Source of the DNA: Massariosphaeria phaeospora
Taxonomy: Eukaryota; Ascomycota; Dothideomycetes; Pleosporales
DNA: 64,000 nucleotides
Reading direction: 5' to 3'
NCBI GenBank assembly: GCA_011032825.1
Contig: JAADJZ010000020.1
Location: 186,001 to 250,000, forward strand
Part shown: positions 45,198 to 57,342 of the stretch, piece by piece
Numbering within the stretch: position 1 is the stretch's first letter
How the letters are laid out: every line of letters starts with the position of its first letter
The notes under the pieces: generated by a model
Databases searched by the model: none
Seen by the model: the letters and a program-made list of their open reading frames with translations, nothing else
Told to the model about the DNA's origin: nothing
Made by a program: the position numbers and the translations under genes

Positions 45198-46987
45198 CCT
45201 CCTTTACGCGCATACCCTTCTCTTTGGCCCCTCCGTGGTCTTATGACCGATCATGTTATCGATGTTTAGCAATGTTCTACTTGGGTGCGACTATGAAAGT
45301 CGTTACATGGATGAAGTGGAGTCAGGGGTTCAGGGCACTGGCAAGCCGTTAGAGCTCGACCTTCTCATTTTGGTCAAGACTCAAGTCTTAGGGTCGCTGC
45401 AATGGAGTCTCGGCGCTTACGTCTTGGTTGCACCATCAACAGGCGTTTTTATCTGTGAGACGTCACGCTTCTCACTGTTCAGTGTGGGGTGCATTGAGAC
45501 TGACAGTCTTTGTCCGGGTCAATTGGATCGCTCCAATTCAAAAGCGCATCTCGTCCTCTTGGCTTCTATCAAACCTGATATCCCATGTCCATTATTCTCA
45601 AAACCCGGTACTTTTGCATTCGACGTACGCGTCCTCTGTACATCCGTCGTCACCTCTAACGGCGCAGTCGGAGCTTTTTTCACCGACATCTTCAGGATCT
45701 ACAACGCGCATACGGTGTTCGCAGCACAACCCATCGCTAGTGACGTCGCGCCCGCCTGCGCTTACCATCATGCATACATACATACCACCCTCATCGTCTT
45801 CTCTCGCCACGGCAGGGTCCAGACGTTGCCCACACTCGTTCACTACTGCACGGCTGAAACGGCGACGCGTACTCCCCTCCGCGCACAAGAGCGCCATGCT
45901 CGGCCACGGTCCTGGCGATCGGGTCGCTGCATCTGATCTCTCGTCCCGCGCGGAGACGGCTGGTGCGATGGCACAATGGGTGGGTGGTTGGTAGTAGTGG
46001 ACGGGATCGCCGCTCGCGTGGTGGGGCGGCGGGTTGGTCATCCCGCGATGGTGGGGTGTAGCAGGGTGGCCGATGCCCCGCTTCGGGACGAACAGGTGGC
46101 ACTTTGGGGACGCCTGCGGGCACACGAACCAGACGGCGGCGCTTTCCAAACGTCCCGCTCACCGACCTGCGTCGATATGGGAGCACCATCGGTGGGTGCG
46201 ACGACGACGAAAAGCTCAGGCCAGGGTTCGTGCGACGGAGATGTCTTGGATGGGACCGTGCCGAATACGACGAGGTTCCGCGGGGATGGTAGCGATGGTT
46301 GTAAAAAAAACTACTTCGCGGGGTTTTCCGTGTTGGGGCTTGGGGCTTGAGAAGGTGGTTTCTCCTAGGAGAAGTGGTCGAGGATGGAATAGGTCGGCGG
46401 TGCATGGATTGAGAATACGGGAGCGAGTTGGGACAGAGATGATATCATTGTACCTACTTTTAATTAACAAGACGCGTGGTTGAGAGGGGTCTGGAAAAGG
46501 ATGGGAGGATGAGGGCTGGGCACTTTGGGGGGAGGTTTATGATAGGAGGTCGGGGTTTGGAGTATGCAGAGGAAGATAGGTCATTGCAGATCTACGGTCT
46601 AGGGGCACATATGAGCAGCACAATCCTCGCGCTCTACTTCATTGCTAATTATCAAAAGGAATGCTCGTCGTATCAACTACTACCAATGGTACAAAGTAGT
46701 AGATGCTCTGAACCAATCAGTCCGCTGCTTCAGTCTATCTTTCGTGTTGTGTTGCAAATACTCTACCATCAGGGCTGTACGAGGAATACCTTACGAGTTT
46801 GAGAATCAGAACATAAAAGTTTCAAGTTGCCGTTCGGTTTTGGTTGTGCTCATTACTGTGGCAAACAGGATAGAATATTATGTCATAATTGCATCGATTA
46901 GTCATGCTAAGCGAGTCCAATAGACCAACGCACGGTTTGGGTATTTACACGCAAACTCCAACACAACAAGACCATCGAGCCTCCACT
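45198..46987. other. Intergenic 1.8 kb, no gene recognised
   Basis: Frames of 120-227 codons run on both strands through 45.2-46.4 kb, opposed to one another and without recognisable features. The stretch 46.5-46.98 kb is AT-richer and should contain the promoter of the DUF6604 gene. Confidence 0.4.
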
Positions 46988-49900
46988 ATGGCAGGCCGCA
47001 GTGGCAAGCTCTACTTAACCTACAAAAAGGATACCAGTAGACTTCTATACTGGGTCATCAATACGTCCAATGGCATCCTTCAATCAGGAGCGAGCGCGGA
47101 AGAGCGTGCGCCGGTTACGGTCAACTCTACTGGTCAAAGCACGGTATCCGAGATTGTGAGCATGGCGAAACTAATTGCGAAACACGTTCAACCCGTTCCG
47201 GCAGCGGTCTTCAGGCTATTCCAAGCTGTAATAAAAGCAAGATCGACTACGCATGACGCCTTCCAGCAGATCGTGAACCAGACGCCAGATCCGGAGATTG
47301 AGAGAAGCAACGCTACCCATAAACACTTCATCGATGCACTAACAGAGGCTTTCCATGCTCTTGGAGGCGCGGTATGGAGCACAAGCAAAGGTTCTACAGT
47401 CGAGGAAGAAGAAGAGGGCGAATATATGACGACCTTCCAGAACCAATTCTCTGTGTTGAGCCTTGGCGGAGGGAATGGCGATCATGAAAGCGATGCTTCA
47501 TCCGAAGACAACTCACACCGTTCCGCAACCAAGCAACAGAAGAAGAAGCCTGGTCCAAAAGGAAAGAAAGGAAAGCGAGGGAAGAAGTCAAAAAAGAAAC
47601 AAGCCCCGCAACCCACTACAGAGGCTTCCATTGCCGACGTTCCAGTCGAAAGCTATCGCATCATCGAAGACAAAGATGGCCTTGTGTCTGAATATCTCCT
47701 GGCTGTATATGCCGTCATAACAGAATGGTGTGAACTACGGTCCACCGTCCAAGATCTTTGGCGCGAGGTGGCTTATGAGGGTCTCAATGGTGCAGTCGCA
47801 GCTTCTTTGACCAACGTAGCAGTCGCTATGGTCAAACAGACATGTATTGCTGTATTTGCGGACTTCCCTGGACACGAGTCGTATGAGACTATCATGAGGA
47901 CACTAACACGGGGTGATCCAGACAAGGCTCAAGGGCAATTCTCTGTGGGGTTATACCGGATTTCAGCGTGTGGCCATCAAACTCAGAAAGTCAAAGATAA
48001 TGCCATCGACATCAAGGAGCAATTCTGGGTTAACACTTACAATGATTTGGTGGAGTTTATAACCGATTTCCAAAAGAACCGAAGTGGCAAACCGACGAAA
48101 GCTCTGCAAACGCAGATCAATGATTGGAACCCGACCTTCGATCTTCAGCGTGCAACACGCGATGAAAGACTTAGCTGGCGTCGCTCGTACACTATCAACT
48201 GGCTTTACGATCTAGTCAACGTATTCTCTTCTATTGTCGTTCAGCGCAATACGCAGAAAGGCGAGAAGCACGTCTATGAAAATGTTGACTGGTCAACAAC
48301 GGGACCTTGGGATCAACATCGAAGGCTCTTCGGGTTGAACGAGTTTGCTGGTTTAATTACCACACTTGCGATGCAGAAGCCGAACACTGATGTTCGCCAA
48401 AAGATCCTCCCGCATCACGTCTTCCAGCTACAATGTATCGTCGATTCCCTAACCGCTTCTCGTGGCTGGACGGTTAGCCCACTTCGAGGCCATGTACTCA
48501 ACCCCCCTGCGCGCAAGTTTCGTCCACGCCGCGACGTCGATCTTTTTCTGGACCGCGAAAACTCGAGGGAGGGTCATGGTCTCCTACAGGCAATCGACAT
48601 ACTGAAACAGTTGCTAGCGAAGGATGCAGAGCTTCATCATGATCCGAACCGGCATAAGGCCATATCCGAAATTATTGAGGATATAAAGTTCGATTTTGTC
48701 AACTGGCTGGGCGAGTCGAAGTACATGTATGGTCTGAACACTATACCACCATCGCGGTTTTCGAAGCATAACGCGAACGGACTGTGGGAGTTTTCTCCCT
48801 TGTTGTGTGCAGCAGGCTTAGTTGAGGGTCTGGTTCTTGCACAACGTGTGACCATGCTTATGTGGGATCAAATCCCAGAACCTACATTGGTCTTCCACCT
48901 GCACAACATGCTCGTCCAGAAGGGATACATAAAAGAACCAATTGGGCTGTACGGTACACTGCAAGATATGCTCGAAGACTCATTTTTCCCCGGAGGCGTT
49001 CCGGAATCCAAGTTCTATGACTCGCTTGTCAAACGAGTCGAAACATTAAACGACCGTGCACGATTGCGCCAGCGTCAAGCAACGGCACGGAATCCCGAGA
49101 AAGGCATCCACCAGATTCTAGATGTCAGCCTGAATCGTTTCTTCAAGACTAAGTCGGCTCTCATGATGTATTATGACGCTGATTGGGTTCCTGAACGGAT
49201 CCCAGACAGTGAGGTCAGGTTCCCTTCTTTTCTGTGGACACTCCGCATGAGCGAAACTAAACAAGTAATCGATCCTTTGACCAGCGAGAGACGACTCGAG
49301 GAGACAGAGCTTGTTAAGCGCGCCAAATTACGAGGAATGGATAATGCGGCTCTTCTCCAAGCAGCATCAATTCCAAAGACGCAGAAAGATTTTAGAGATC
49401 TCGACGCACTGATGAGTCACAGGAGCGAATTCAAAGGCTACAAGACTGGTCCGAAGCGGGATCCATATCGTGTCACGGAAGAGAAGAAGAAAGACATAAA
49501 AGGCAATGAGCTTCTCGATCTCCTGCGGATTGACATGTTTGCTGATGTCTGCGGTCGCGTTCCCTTGTCAAGCATGAACTACACCTGGATCACAGTGCAT
49601 TTCATGTTTCTCTTCCTCAGAATTGAAGACCGATTCAAAGAAACACGTCATCCGTTTTACGTTCGAGCATACGAGAACCCTCCATCTAATATAAGGCGCC
49701 AGAAGAGACTTGCGTTCGTTGTGAATGTCATGGCGGAAGAGGACGATGAAGCATTGAAGCTCCTCGCTGAAGTCTTCCAGAACCCGAGGATGGGTGCACT
49801 CAATTTCATATATTGGGATGATCTGCGCGAAGGCGAGTTTGGTGAAAAGTCCAAATCGGATGCTGATGAGATCCCCATGGATCAGTGCTCAGTAATGTAG
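46988..49900 (+). CDS. DUF6604-domain protein, 970 residues
   Basis: One exon. The frame runs upstream to a TTG, but the first ATG in good context is 46988 ([20 protein letters not shown]). The opening [17 protein letters not shown] is the hallmark of the fungal DUF6604 N-terminal domain, which covers about residues 1-260. It is interrupted by a Glu-rich run (about 138-144) and a Lys-rich stretch (182-204) that looks like a nuclear localisation or nucleic-acid binding segment. The remaining 700 residues are helical and soluble, without enzyme motifs I recognise; a conserved-looking block with the sequence [20 protein letters not shown] lies near residue 440. The gene stands between the two BTB genes on the same strand. 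Function unknown. Confidence 0.85.
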   Translation: MAGRSGKLYLTYKKDTSRLLYWVINTSNGILQSGASAEERAPVTVNSTGQSTVSEIVSMAKLIAKHVQPVPAAVFRLFQAVIKARSTTHDAFQQIVNQTPDPEIERSNATHKHFIDALTEAFHALGGAVWSTSKGSTVEEEEEGEYMTTFQNQFSVLSLGGGNGDHESDASSEDNSHRSATKQQKKKPGPKGKKGKRGKKSKKKQAPQPTTEASIADVPVESYRIIEDKDGLVSEYLLAVYAVITEWCELRSTVQDLWREVAYEGLNGAVAASLTNVAVAMVKQTCIAVFADFPGHESYETIMRTLTRGDPDKAQGQFSVGLYRISACGHQTQKVKDNAIDIKEQFWVNTYNDLVEFITDFQKNRSGKPTKALQTQINDWNPTFDLQRATRDERLSWRRSYTINWLYDLVNVFSSIVVQRNTQKGEKHVYENVDWSTTGPWDQHRRLFGLNEFAGLITTLAMQKPNTDVRQKILPHHVFQLQCIVDSLTASRGWTVSPLRGHVLNPPARKFRPRRDVDLFLDRENSREGHGLLQAIDILKQLLAKDAELHHDPNRHKAISEIIEDIKFDFVNWLGESKYMYGLNTIPPSRFSKHNANGLWEFSPLLCAAGLVEGLVLAQRVTMLMWDQIPEPTLVFHLHNMLVQKGYIKEPIGLYGTLQDMLEDSFFPGGVPESKFYDSLVKRVETLNDRARLRQRQATARNPEKGIHQILDVSLNRFFKTKSALMMYYDADWVPERIPDSEVRFPSFLWTLRMSETKQVIDPLTSERRLEETELVKRAKLRGMDNAALLQAASIPKTQKDFRDLDALMSHRSEFKGYKTGPKRDPYRVTEEKKKDIKGNELLDLLRIDMFADVCGRVPLSSMNYTWITVHFMFLFLRIEDRFKETRHPFYVRAYENPPSNIRRQKRLAFVVNVMAEEDDEALKLLAEVFQNPRMGALNFIYWDDLREGEFGEKSKSDADEIPMDQCSVM

Positions 49901-50714
49901 TTTTAGGCGAGCGGTAGGCGTTGTCATCTTTGCTTAGAGGAATACTTAAAATTTCGTTTCTAACAATCACCTATCTACTATGTATAAGCCTGCTATCTTA
50001 CCTCTCTCTTCTTAGACGATCCCTAATGTAGTAGACACGATAGGGCTTTGTAAAGATAGAGGTAGACTATCTACCTGTTGTTAGAACCTCTTAGATAGTC
50101 AAGAGGATCGTCTAAAGTCTTTCCTTATCGGCAATAATTCATGGCAGCGGGATACCATAAACCGAGATGCCACACCGGGGAAGGTTAACGAGTAGAAGCA
50201 TAGAGGCGTGCCTAGGGGAATATTGACGCCTGGGAGTTTCGGAATATCGAAGTAGATGTCGGTATTAGTATGGATTCAGTTGGTTATCTCAGCGCTTTCG
50301 AGGACGACCTAGTCTTTCGGCGCATGCGTTAACTTCCCAATTTGAATACGACTTAAATCTGCACTACGTACCACCATTCAAGTGCGTCTTATCGTGAGAC
50401 AGCTCGCGTTGAGGGCGTTAAATTTGAGGTCATACGGTCTCAGCGGTGTTACGGCGCAACAACATATTATTCGGCACTCCTAAATTCGCACGACCTGCCC
50501 TCGACGACGAAGACTCTGACCTGAGGGATTTGTGAAAAGGAGTAGCAGAAGTGTTGACGTGGTTTTGGCGTTGGCGAGACAATTGCCAGCTGCGCCACGG
50601 CTAACAAAGCCACTCGACCTCGTGAAACCCACAGCTGAAGCAGTTCCCAGAGCTGAGCGTCACCTTCGTTCCTCCACACCTGCATCTTTGGCATCAACAC
50701 CACCCAACGCCAGG
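49901..50714. other. Intergenic 0.8 kb with a hairpin repeat
   Basis: Contains the nested inverted repeat at 50012-50115. A frame at 50532-50765 begins with GTG and is open only as the in-frame 5' extension of the next gene. Confidence 0.4.
50012..50115. repeat. Nested inverted repeat (hairpin)
   Basis: TTAGACGATCC at 50012 pairs with GGATCGTCTAA at 50105, and inside it GACTATCTA at 50064 pairs with TAGATAGTC at 50092. The whole could fold into a stem-loop of about 100 bp. It may be a small non-autonomous transposon relic or the transcription end of the DUF6604 gene, 112 bp upstream. Confidence 0.65.
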
Positions 50715-51786
50715 ATGTGGCCCAGCCTTAGGTATGACATTGTAGAATCGCCGCTCATCAAGTAAGTATCGCGCGCGCTATCTAGCTAGAGGAAGGTCCA
50801 GAATAAGCGGTATCTCTTGGGCTAGATAAGCTTACACCCTTCAGGGCTGTCAACATAGAAGAGTTCTGCGATCTCGTCCTCACATGCGGAGACAAGACTT
50901 TCCATGTTCATAAGGCGGTGGTATGCGCAGGCGCGGATTTCTTCCGTAAGGCTTCCCAATTCCCGGTCGGTAAGGTAGGACGGCACGCTCCCATGTTGAT
51001 ATCTCCGGTTGCGTGCTAACATAAACGTAGGAAGCCGAGGACAAGGTTATCAACCTTCCTGACGATGATCCCGAGATGATCCGACGGATGGTCATGTTCC
51101 TCTATCTTCTCGATTACGACCCAACAGCCTCTTCCGACTGCGAGCGGCTCCGCCGGATCAAGCATTGCTATGGCCCTGTCGAGCAAGCTAGCCACTATCA
51201 CTGTCGCTTCAACACTGGCACTTTCTTCGGCTCGGAGCCCGCACCCGGAAATCTCCAAAGCAACATGGATTGCGCGTGCGTGGTGCAGATCCCGAAGGAC
51301 ACGCTTCAACCGGAAAGTCCTCGGCCGCCACAGGCCCCTCAGACGGGCTTTCAACACAGTCGCGGTCAGTACACGGTACAGGCTGCGAATCCACTGACCA
51401 TCCATGCGACCATGTACGCCCTGGCCGACAAGTATCAAATCGCTGGCCTCGCCAAGTCCGCGGGCGCAAAATTCAAGTCTTGCATGCAGGACCACTGGGA
51501 CTCTGAGGATTTCATCAATGCCGTCCAGATCGCATACACCTCTACACCAGATACGGATCGAGGACTCAGAGATGTGATCGTTCAGGCCATGAAGGATTGG
51601 TTCAAGCTCGATGTGACCGCGATGGAAGGAGCCGAGGACAAGCTAGGCACCATGGATGAACTATCTTTTCTTCTCTTGAAGTCGTGGCCGAAAAGCACGC
51701 CTCAGAAGGGCTTTGGGACTCAAAATGGGTTCGGGGGGGTTCCCATGAAGACCGAAAAACCACGGTTTGGCTCTAGATACCAGTAG
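50715..51786 (+). CDS. BTB/POZ domain protein, three exons
   Basis: Exons 50715-50761, 50845-50974 and 51031-51786 join in phase to 310 residues. The first in-frame ATG is 50715 (MWPSLRYDIVESPLIK). The BTB core reads FCDLVLTCGDKTFHVHKAVV, then ADFFRKASQFPVGK and, after intron 2, KVINLPDDDPEMIRRMVMFL. A loop rich in Cys and polar residues is followed by the post-BTB helix NPLTIHATMYALADKYQIAG. A Pro/Gly-rich tail ends the protein. It is organised like the BTB gene at 43.8 kb but is not a close copy. The role is probably as an adaptor; partner unknown. Confidence 0.85.
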
Positions 51787-52331
51787 GGTCAGATCATCAC
51801 CGCCTCATCTTTTCGGTTTAATACTAGTTTGGTTTGAAGGTTCACGGCAGGAACACATAGCTAGCAGTTTGCGCAACTCCAGGTATCTCTAATAATATTT
51901 TCATCCCTATAGACCCTCATGCACACTCTGCATCCGTGTAACATAAACCCCCACATTCACATTCCACAAACCCCCCAAACACCTTTCATTCCACACCCCA
52001 ACCTCGCACCTCCCCCATGTACCGCAACCGCCCAACTTTCACCCTCTTTCCTTCCGCAACCCACCATTGCCCCCACAACGCCTTCCGAAACCATCTCCTC
52101 ACCAGCACGCACCGCGCACTACAACAAACGCACGCCCGCTAACCATGGATCTTTCACCACGCACGCATAGCAAACATTGCGCTCATCCGTACACACACCT
52201 CTCTTACCGCGATTATACTTTCCGATAACATTTGCATATTGCATATCGCGTATACGACTCCTACAACTCCTACCGACACAACACTTTTACACGCCGGAAA
52301 CCACTTAGCGAGAAACCAACACGGAACAAGC
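51787..52331. other. Intergenic, pyrimidine-rich, no gene
   Basis: About 545 bp with long C/T- and A-rich runs on the plus strand from 51.93 to 52.2 kb, as expected for a promoter and 5' leader in this kind of genome. No conserved frame. Confidence 0.4.
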
Positions 52332-53094
52332 ATGTCGAAGAACCCCCATGTCGACGCCATGACGCCCCTCCCGCGCGCGTCGCTCCTCACGTACTTGCAT
52401 CCGCCCCGCCGGTATCGCGCGACGGCTTGGAGGAAAGCGAAGCAGAACCACACACCGCTTCTGCCGCGCATCACTGAGGACGAAGAAGCTGCGGTCCGGA
52501 ACGAACGCGACAACACGGGCGAGCAAGACGATGAGCAAGATAGCAGCTGGGGCCTATATGAGATTCTGTGCATGGTCTGCTATGCGCTGCTTGTCTTCAT
52601 CTTGGTCCTGAATGTCGACGTGCTTCTCTCGCGGTGGGATATGGGGATGGGGATCTTGGAGTGGAAGAAAGCGGGTGTGGAGGGTATTGGGCAACAGGTG
52701 AGATACTCCACTCGATCGATACATCGAGGCCATGTCGCTAATGTGAAAATGATAGATGCACTTCTGCCTCGAGACCCAAAACCGTGTTGCGCCCGGCCCA
52801 CGCGTCTGGCGCTACATGACGCCTTATCCTACCGAGTCCTGCGGTACGAAGATCCTTACATTGACGGCGGGCACGACCGAGGCTTGGAAGCTGCTTTCGG
52901 AGGACCAGGTACACTTTGAAGACGACGTGAAAGCCAGCAGGTACCACGCAATGGGAAAGTCTCTCGATTGGACAGAACAGGCTCAGCGAATCGAAGAACT
53001 GGGAGATGATTTAGCGGAAGAGGGCAGGTTGACTCAGATCACCGGCGGATCGTCTAGGTCGGGCTTTGGAGGTCGTTGGGCGCGGAGGAGTTAA
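52332..53094 (+). CDS. Single-pass membrane protein of unknown function
   Basis: Exon 1 (52332-52697) and exon 2 (52756-53094) join across a 58-bp intron with a GCTAAT branch, giving 234 residues. The N-terminal half is polar and basic-acidic, then one hydrophobic helix (about residues 77-100: LYEILCMVCYALLVFILVLN). The C-terminal half is soluble, with WRYMTPYPTESC, a helical region and a Gly/Ser/Arg-rich end. There is no signal peptide, so a signal-anchor topology is likely. The two exons lie in different frames on the same strand and the join is in phase. I do not recognise the family. Confidence 0.6.
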
Positions 53095-53723
53095 AAGTCT
53101 GGGAGCCTATACTTCAAAGACTGATAATATTCTCATTGACGTCTATGTATACATGAACAAAGAACTGTTGAACTTTTGAACTTTTGAGCTGGGCGGAAGT
53201 ATCCTCTACCTCCATTCGAGACTATAAGGATGCACGAAAGAACACAGAAGATGCTTTCTGCGAGTTGAAAGTTCTCAATAGGCGCTGAGGCCCAAGGAGC
53301 CATTTGTAATATAAAACTCCTTTGCACAGCCATTTTTTGTGCTAAGAAACCTTAATCCGCATAGCTATATTTCGTATAGAAAATCCGATTGAGTTATCTA
53401 GGAGACTAGTTATTGTTCGGGCGTGACCGCAGTTAAACCTTGTCGAGCTTTAGTCTCGTGCAAGCATATTATGGTGACGATCAGACATTTATCGAACACT
53501 TATTAGACGCTGCCCCCAAGATTTCGCTCCGCATCATACGTGATAGTCCACGATCGACCGAGTATTCTAAGAGAGGGATAGAGGGGGATTGAAATTAGAA
53601 GACTAAGGCCTGAGGTCGGATCGCCGGCCAATATTGCGGAAGAGCACTGTATGTTTGACACGACGCATTATTTGCGCTGTCGGGCTTAATCCTAGTCCAG
53701 TCCCTCAGACCGCCTAGCCGGAG
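53095..53723. other. Convergent intergenic spacer
   Basis: About 630 bp between the 3' ends of two convergent genes; moderately AT-rich. No coding or structural RNA signal seen. Confidence 0.4.
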
Positions 53724-54841
53724 TCAGATACCATTTTCGATGTACCCGACTGCGATATCGTAATCCGAGGCTGAGAGATGTTTCTGGAGGTTTTTGATAA
53801 CGTCGTCTTGCTTGTAAAAAGATAACAAAAAATCCATATCCGGGAAGACGCGCCAGGTCCGTTCAATTGGAATGGAGGGAAGGCTTTCGAGCCGTGCCTG
53901 AACTCTTCTGCCCTTCTCTAGGAACTGATCGACTCTTTTCTTTCCTTTAATAGGAGGTAACCATGTACCCTCGATCACCGCCACTTGATGATTTTGGTTC
54001 TCATTCATAGTGTCAAAAAGCTCGAGAAGGGGATCTGGGCGGATACTATAGGAAGTAATGCTCAAGACAACCGACTTCGTGGCCACTACGATATCAGGAC
54101 GCGAGTGCTTGAGGAAATGACGGTAAGCGCGCAAAGCAGCAGTTTCCCGATCATATCGCGAAATTAAAACGTGCTCAGGTTCCTCGAAGTCATCAGAATC
54201 GTCCGAATCTTCCGGGTTCTTTGGGCGTCTTTCCCTGAATGGGCGATCACTACCGAAGTGAAGAGTATTCACTTTGAAGACCAGGTTTTGGGTCTCCTGC
54301 CGAAGCTGGCGTGATACACAGAGATTGTTGAGGGTAGTAGACCTGAGAGGTCCTACTCGGAAGCTACCGATCGCTCGGCCATCCACATCGATTCTCCAGG
54401 ACCAGCTGATTCCATCTTCATAGTGCAAGGCATATTCTGAAATCATCAATCGAACCTCTACGGGCAATTTCATGAACGGAAAGATTCGACGCTCTGACAA
54501 TCGAAGTTTGTTGGACGGTCTCGAGAACGCAAATCGCGGGGTGAGTGGTCTCGGGATGTAGGGTTCAGGTTCGAGGTATCGCTTGATTTGTTCCTGGAAC
54601 GCTGGGTCTCGAAGAAATCTTCAGGTTGTTAGCACCACTTTCGAGACGCGGAATATTTCTGCATTCGTGCTTACCGTTCGGTCATTTTGTCGAACAGTGG
54701 GCGGCTCACTGACGTCAAGCTTTGGTAGTCTTCAACCGAGAGAAGAGCGCTGAAACCCTTCTTCTCGGCTCCGGAGGCGTCATTTGCAGCCTTGTCGCCG
54801 GTAGTATCCGTCGTGAGGAACCTCACTCGCCGGCGTTCCAT
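53724..54841 (-). CDS. 2EXR-domain protein, paralogue 1
   Basis: Exon 1 (54841-54675) opens with the first ATG after an in-frame stop (MERRRVRFLTTD) and joins exon 2 (54618-53724) across a 56-bp intron, giving 353 residues. The join reads PLFDKMTERFLRDPAFQEQI. The 2EXR/F-box-like core is IFPFMKLPVEVRLMISEYAL (about residue 100), followed by SWSWRIDVDGRAIGSFRVG, a LCVSRQLRQETQNLVFKVN helix, and an acidic insert (EDSDDSDDFEEPE). It is a clear paralogue of the gene at 58.6-59.7 kb in length, intron position and core motifs. 2EXR proteins are abundant and uncharacterised in Pezizomycotina; by analogy with F-box proteins they may recruit substrates, which is inference. Confidence 0.8.
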
Positions 54842-57342
54842 CAGCGCGTTGGTGTTGGCGGTCGTGTTTCGGGTCTTGGACGCGGTGTGCGGGGCAGATT
54901 TGCTGGCTTCATTGTCGCGCTATGGGCTTGGCAGGCGCGCGCTTTCATGTGACCTAAGTAAATGACATAGGTAACTTTACCTGTACCAACTTCGCCTTAG
55001 ACAACGACATAAGAAGCACTAGAGTAGGGTAAGTTCTCAAAACCTTGCTGTAAGTTAGTGTTGTGACTCCTCAGCTTATCTTTTCTCTTGACCTCGGGGA
55101 AATTTTAGCTGCGCGCCATGGGCAGCAATGCCTTCAACATTTACCTGAACGCTGGTGTATAATGTTGCTTTTGACGGGTGTCCATCGTCCCCAGGTTTAA
55201 GGCGGAGGACATGAATCATTCCATGATGCAAGAAGCGGCCCGCCACGGAAGGAACATGTGGAGCTGCCCCTCGCTCGATTTGCTTTTGACGCCCACAACG
55301 GCGACATCCGCATACCGATAACAGAGCAATCTCTACCACAGACGAGCCGCGGCTTGTTTGCGAAACATGTGCAGGTGAAAAAGAAAACCATAATCACCTA
55401 CGGAGCGTGTCGGAGACGCGTTGGAGCGACGAATTCGGTGAGTTTTCTGTCTCCCAAGATGCACTTGCTGCCAAACTGACCAGCTCTCGAGTCTAATTTA
55501 CACAACTCTTGTCTTTGCGATAGACAGGCGTTGCGAACACCGAACACAGGGCCAGTGCGAGAGACAGAAATCACCACACCGACCGTCCCGCCAGCCACGA
55601 ACTTCCCTTGATTGCAACTCACGCCATCAGGAATGAGGCACATGTATCGAGAAGCGAAAGACGGTGATTGCCCTCTTCTGACACGCTGGGCGTCCGTATC
55701 CGCATACCAAGGAGCGGGCCGTACCTCCCTCCACTGTTCGTCTTACGTGTGTCGAATTCCACGATTGCCATCGTTCAATCACCACCTTTTGCGCATGAGC
55801 GTTGTTCGAGAAGGATTTGGTCCAGATCGTGTCATACGAGGAAAACATTGCCCCGCCCAGGCTCGGTTCCAGAAGCCTCTGAGTTTTCATTTCGTTGCTG
55901 ACCGTGACTCGTGAATGTGGCTTGCATCTCCAGGATCTGCGACATTGCGCCATTCTTTTTTAAGCTCAATGCCCGGGGCCGCACGCGGGAGATGGACAAG
56001 GATTCCCTGGATCGCCAACCCCAGTCGTTCCTTTGGGTCTTCTCTCCCCTTTATCTTTTGTTCCTCGCCTGTTCGCCATTTGGAGAGACTAATTCACTGA
56101 TACACGGTATTTGGAAAATTGTATGCCAGCGGGTCTCGGAAGAGTTATTTTATCGTCAGGGTCTCTACCCACAAAAACCCCAACCCCAACCCCTTCTTTG
56201 CGATGGCGACTAAAAAAACCTCACCGCTAGGATTTCGGTCTTTCCCTTTACCCTACACGCCCCACTGTCACGCTAACCGGAGGTTATTCTTCCCCACACG
56301 CATGACTCTGATCAATATAATAGGCCCGACTACATCTGCAGACATTACCCTTTTCGATGTTCTTTCCGGCACACCGCCGATGAGGTAACAATAGAACAGC
56401 GAGCAGCAGCTCTCCTTCCATTTTGTCTCGTCGATTTGGAGCTATCAATGCCGAACGGACATGCGACAAATTCTCCAAGATAGTTAGATCGAAAAAGAAA
56501 GAAAGCAACGGAAGCGACGGAAGGCGCATGCTCGAGCGCCATGATGCAAAGCCCGTAGCTGTGCCACGTGTGATAGAGCCCAAGGCGTGCAGAAGCTGTT
56601 GGGGCGCGGCTTATTTCGCAGAACGCGACCTGACGATGTTGGGACGGACGTTAGAACGTTGTTGCTGTTGGTTGAGCGACGCGCCCACCGGTCGCTGATA
56701 GGCCGGTGGATAAATCGAACAGCAAGACTAACGAAGTACCCAGGTACCTACCCCAGATCCGACTCTAGAGTTCGAGCCGTGCGCTTTCCGCCTACCATAT
56801 CGAGACTAGGTGGTAGGCCATGTGCCTTCGCTCCCGGAATCATCCCATCCCATGAATGTCGTTCCCAGAGGCCCCTCAATTTTCATGCAACAAGCAACTG
56901 CAACGTTCCAGTTTTCCGGTTCTGGCACTCCCAAACGCTGGACGTACTTCTTCTATCAAATCACGGCCCCATAAGAGGCTGCTTACTTCAAGGAACCAGG
57001 AGGCATCCCTGCGCTGAAGGATCATCGTGAAACTTGGCATCTGACCAGCTGTCAGACTCCGCACAGATCATAACCATGAGGGCGGTCGTATCAGCCCCAT
57101 GCCGGGAAAATGGCACAGACGGAGGAAGACAAAGGGTACCGTTACGTGGTGGTTCGCCTAGTCTTACACGCGCGGCTCACCGCCCGTGCATGTCCCTATG
57201 CGGTCTACCAGCCGTGCCGTTCTAGCAAGTTAATAAGGCCCCACCCCCGGACTCCGCTTCTGGTCCCGGTCTGATCATTCCTACTTTCTTTTCGCTCGTT
57301 CTCAAATTGACGAGTCATCCGCTCTGACACCTGTGGCCCACC
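54842..57342. other. Intergenic 2.5 kb between divergent genes
   Basis: It holds promoters of the 2EXR gene (minus) and the DUF7703 gene (plus). Many short frames on both strands overlap each other; none shows a domain or a splice pattern that extends it. Composition is normal, without RIP signs. Confidence 0.45.

Noticed and set aside
45253..46405. Frames of 188-227 codons on both strands
   Set aside because: They overlap each other antisense and show no conserved motif or splice pattern.
46889..46987. A 33-residue N-terminal extension of the DUF6604 protein
   Set aside because: It begins with TTG; ATG 46988 gives the canonical domain opening.
50532..50714. A 61-residue N-terminal extension of the second BTB protein
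   Set aside because: It begins with GTG; the first in-frame ATG is 50715.
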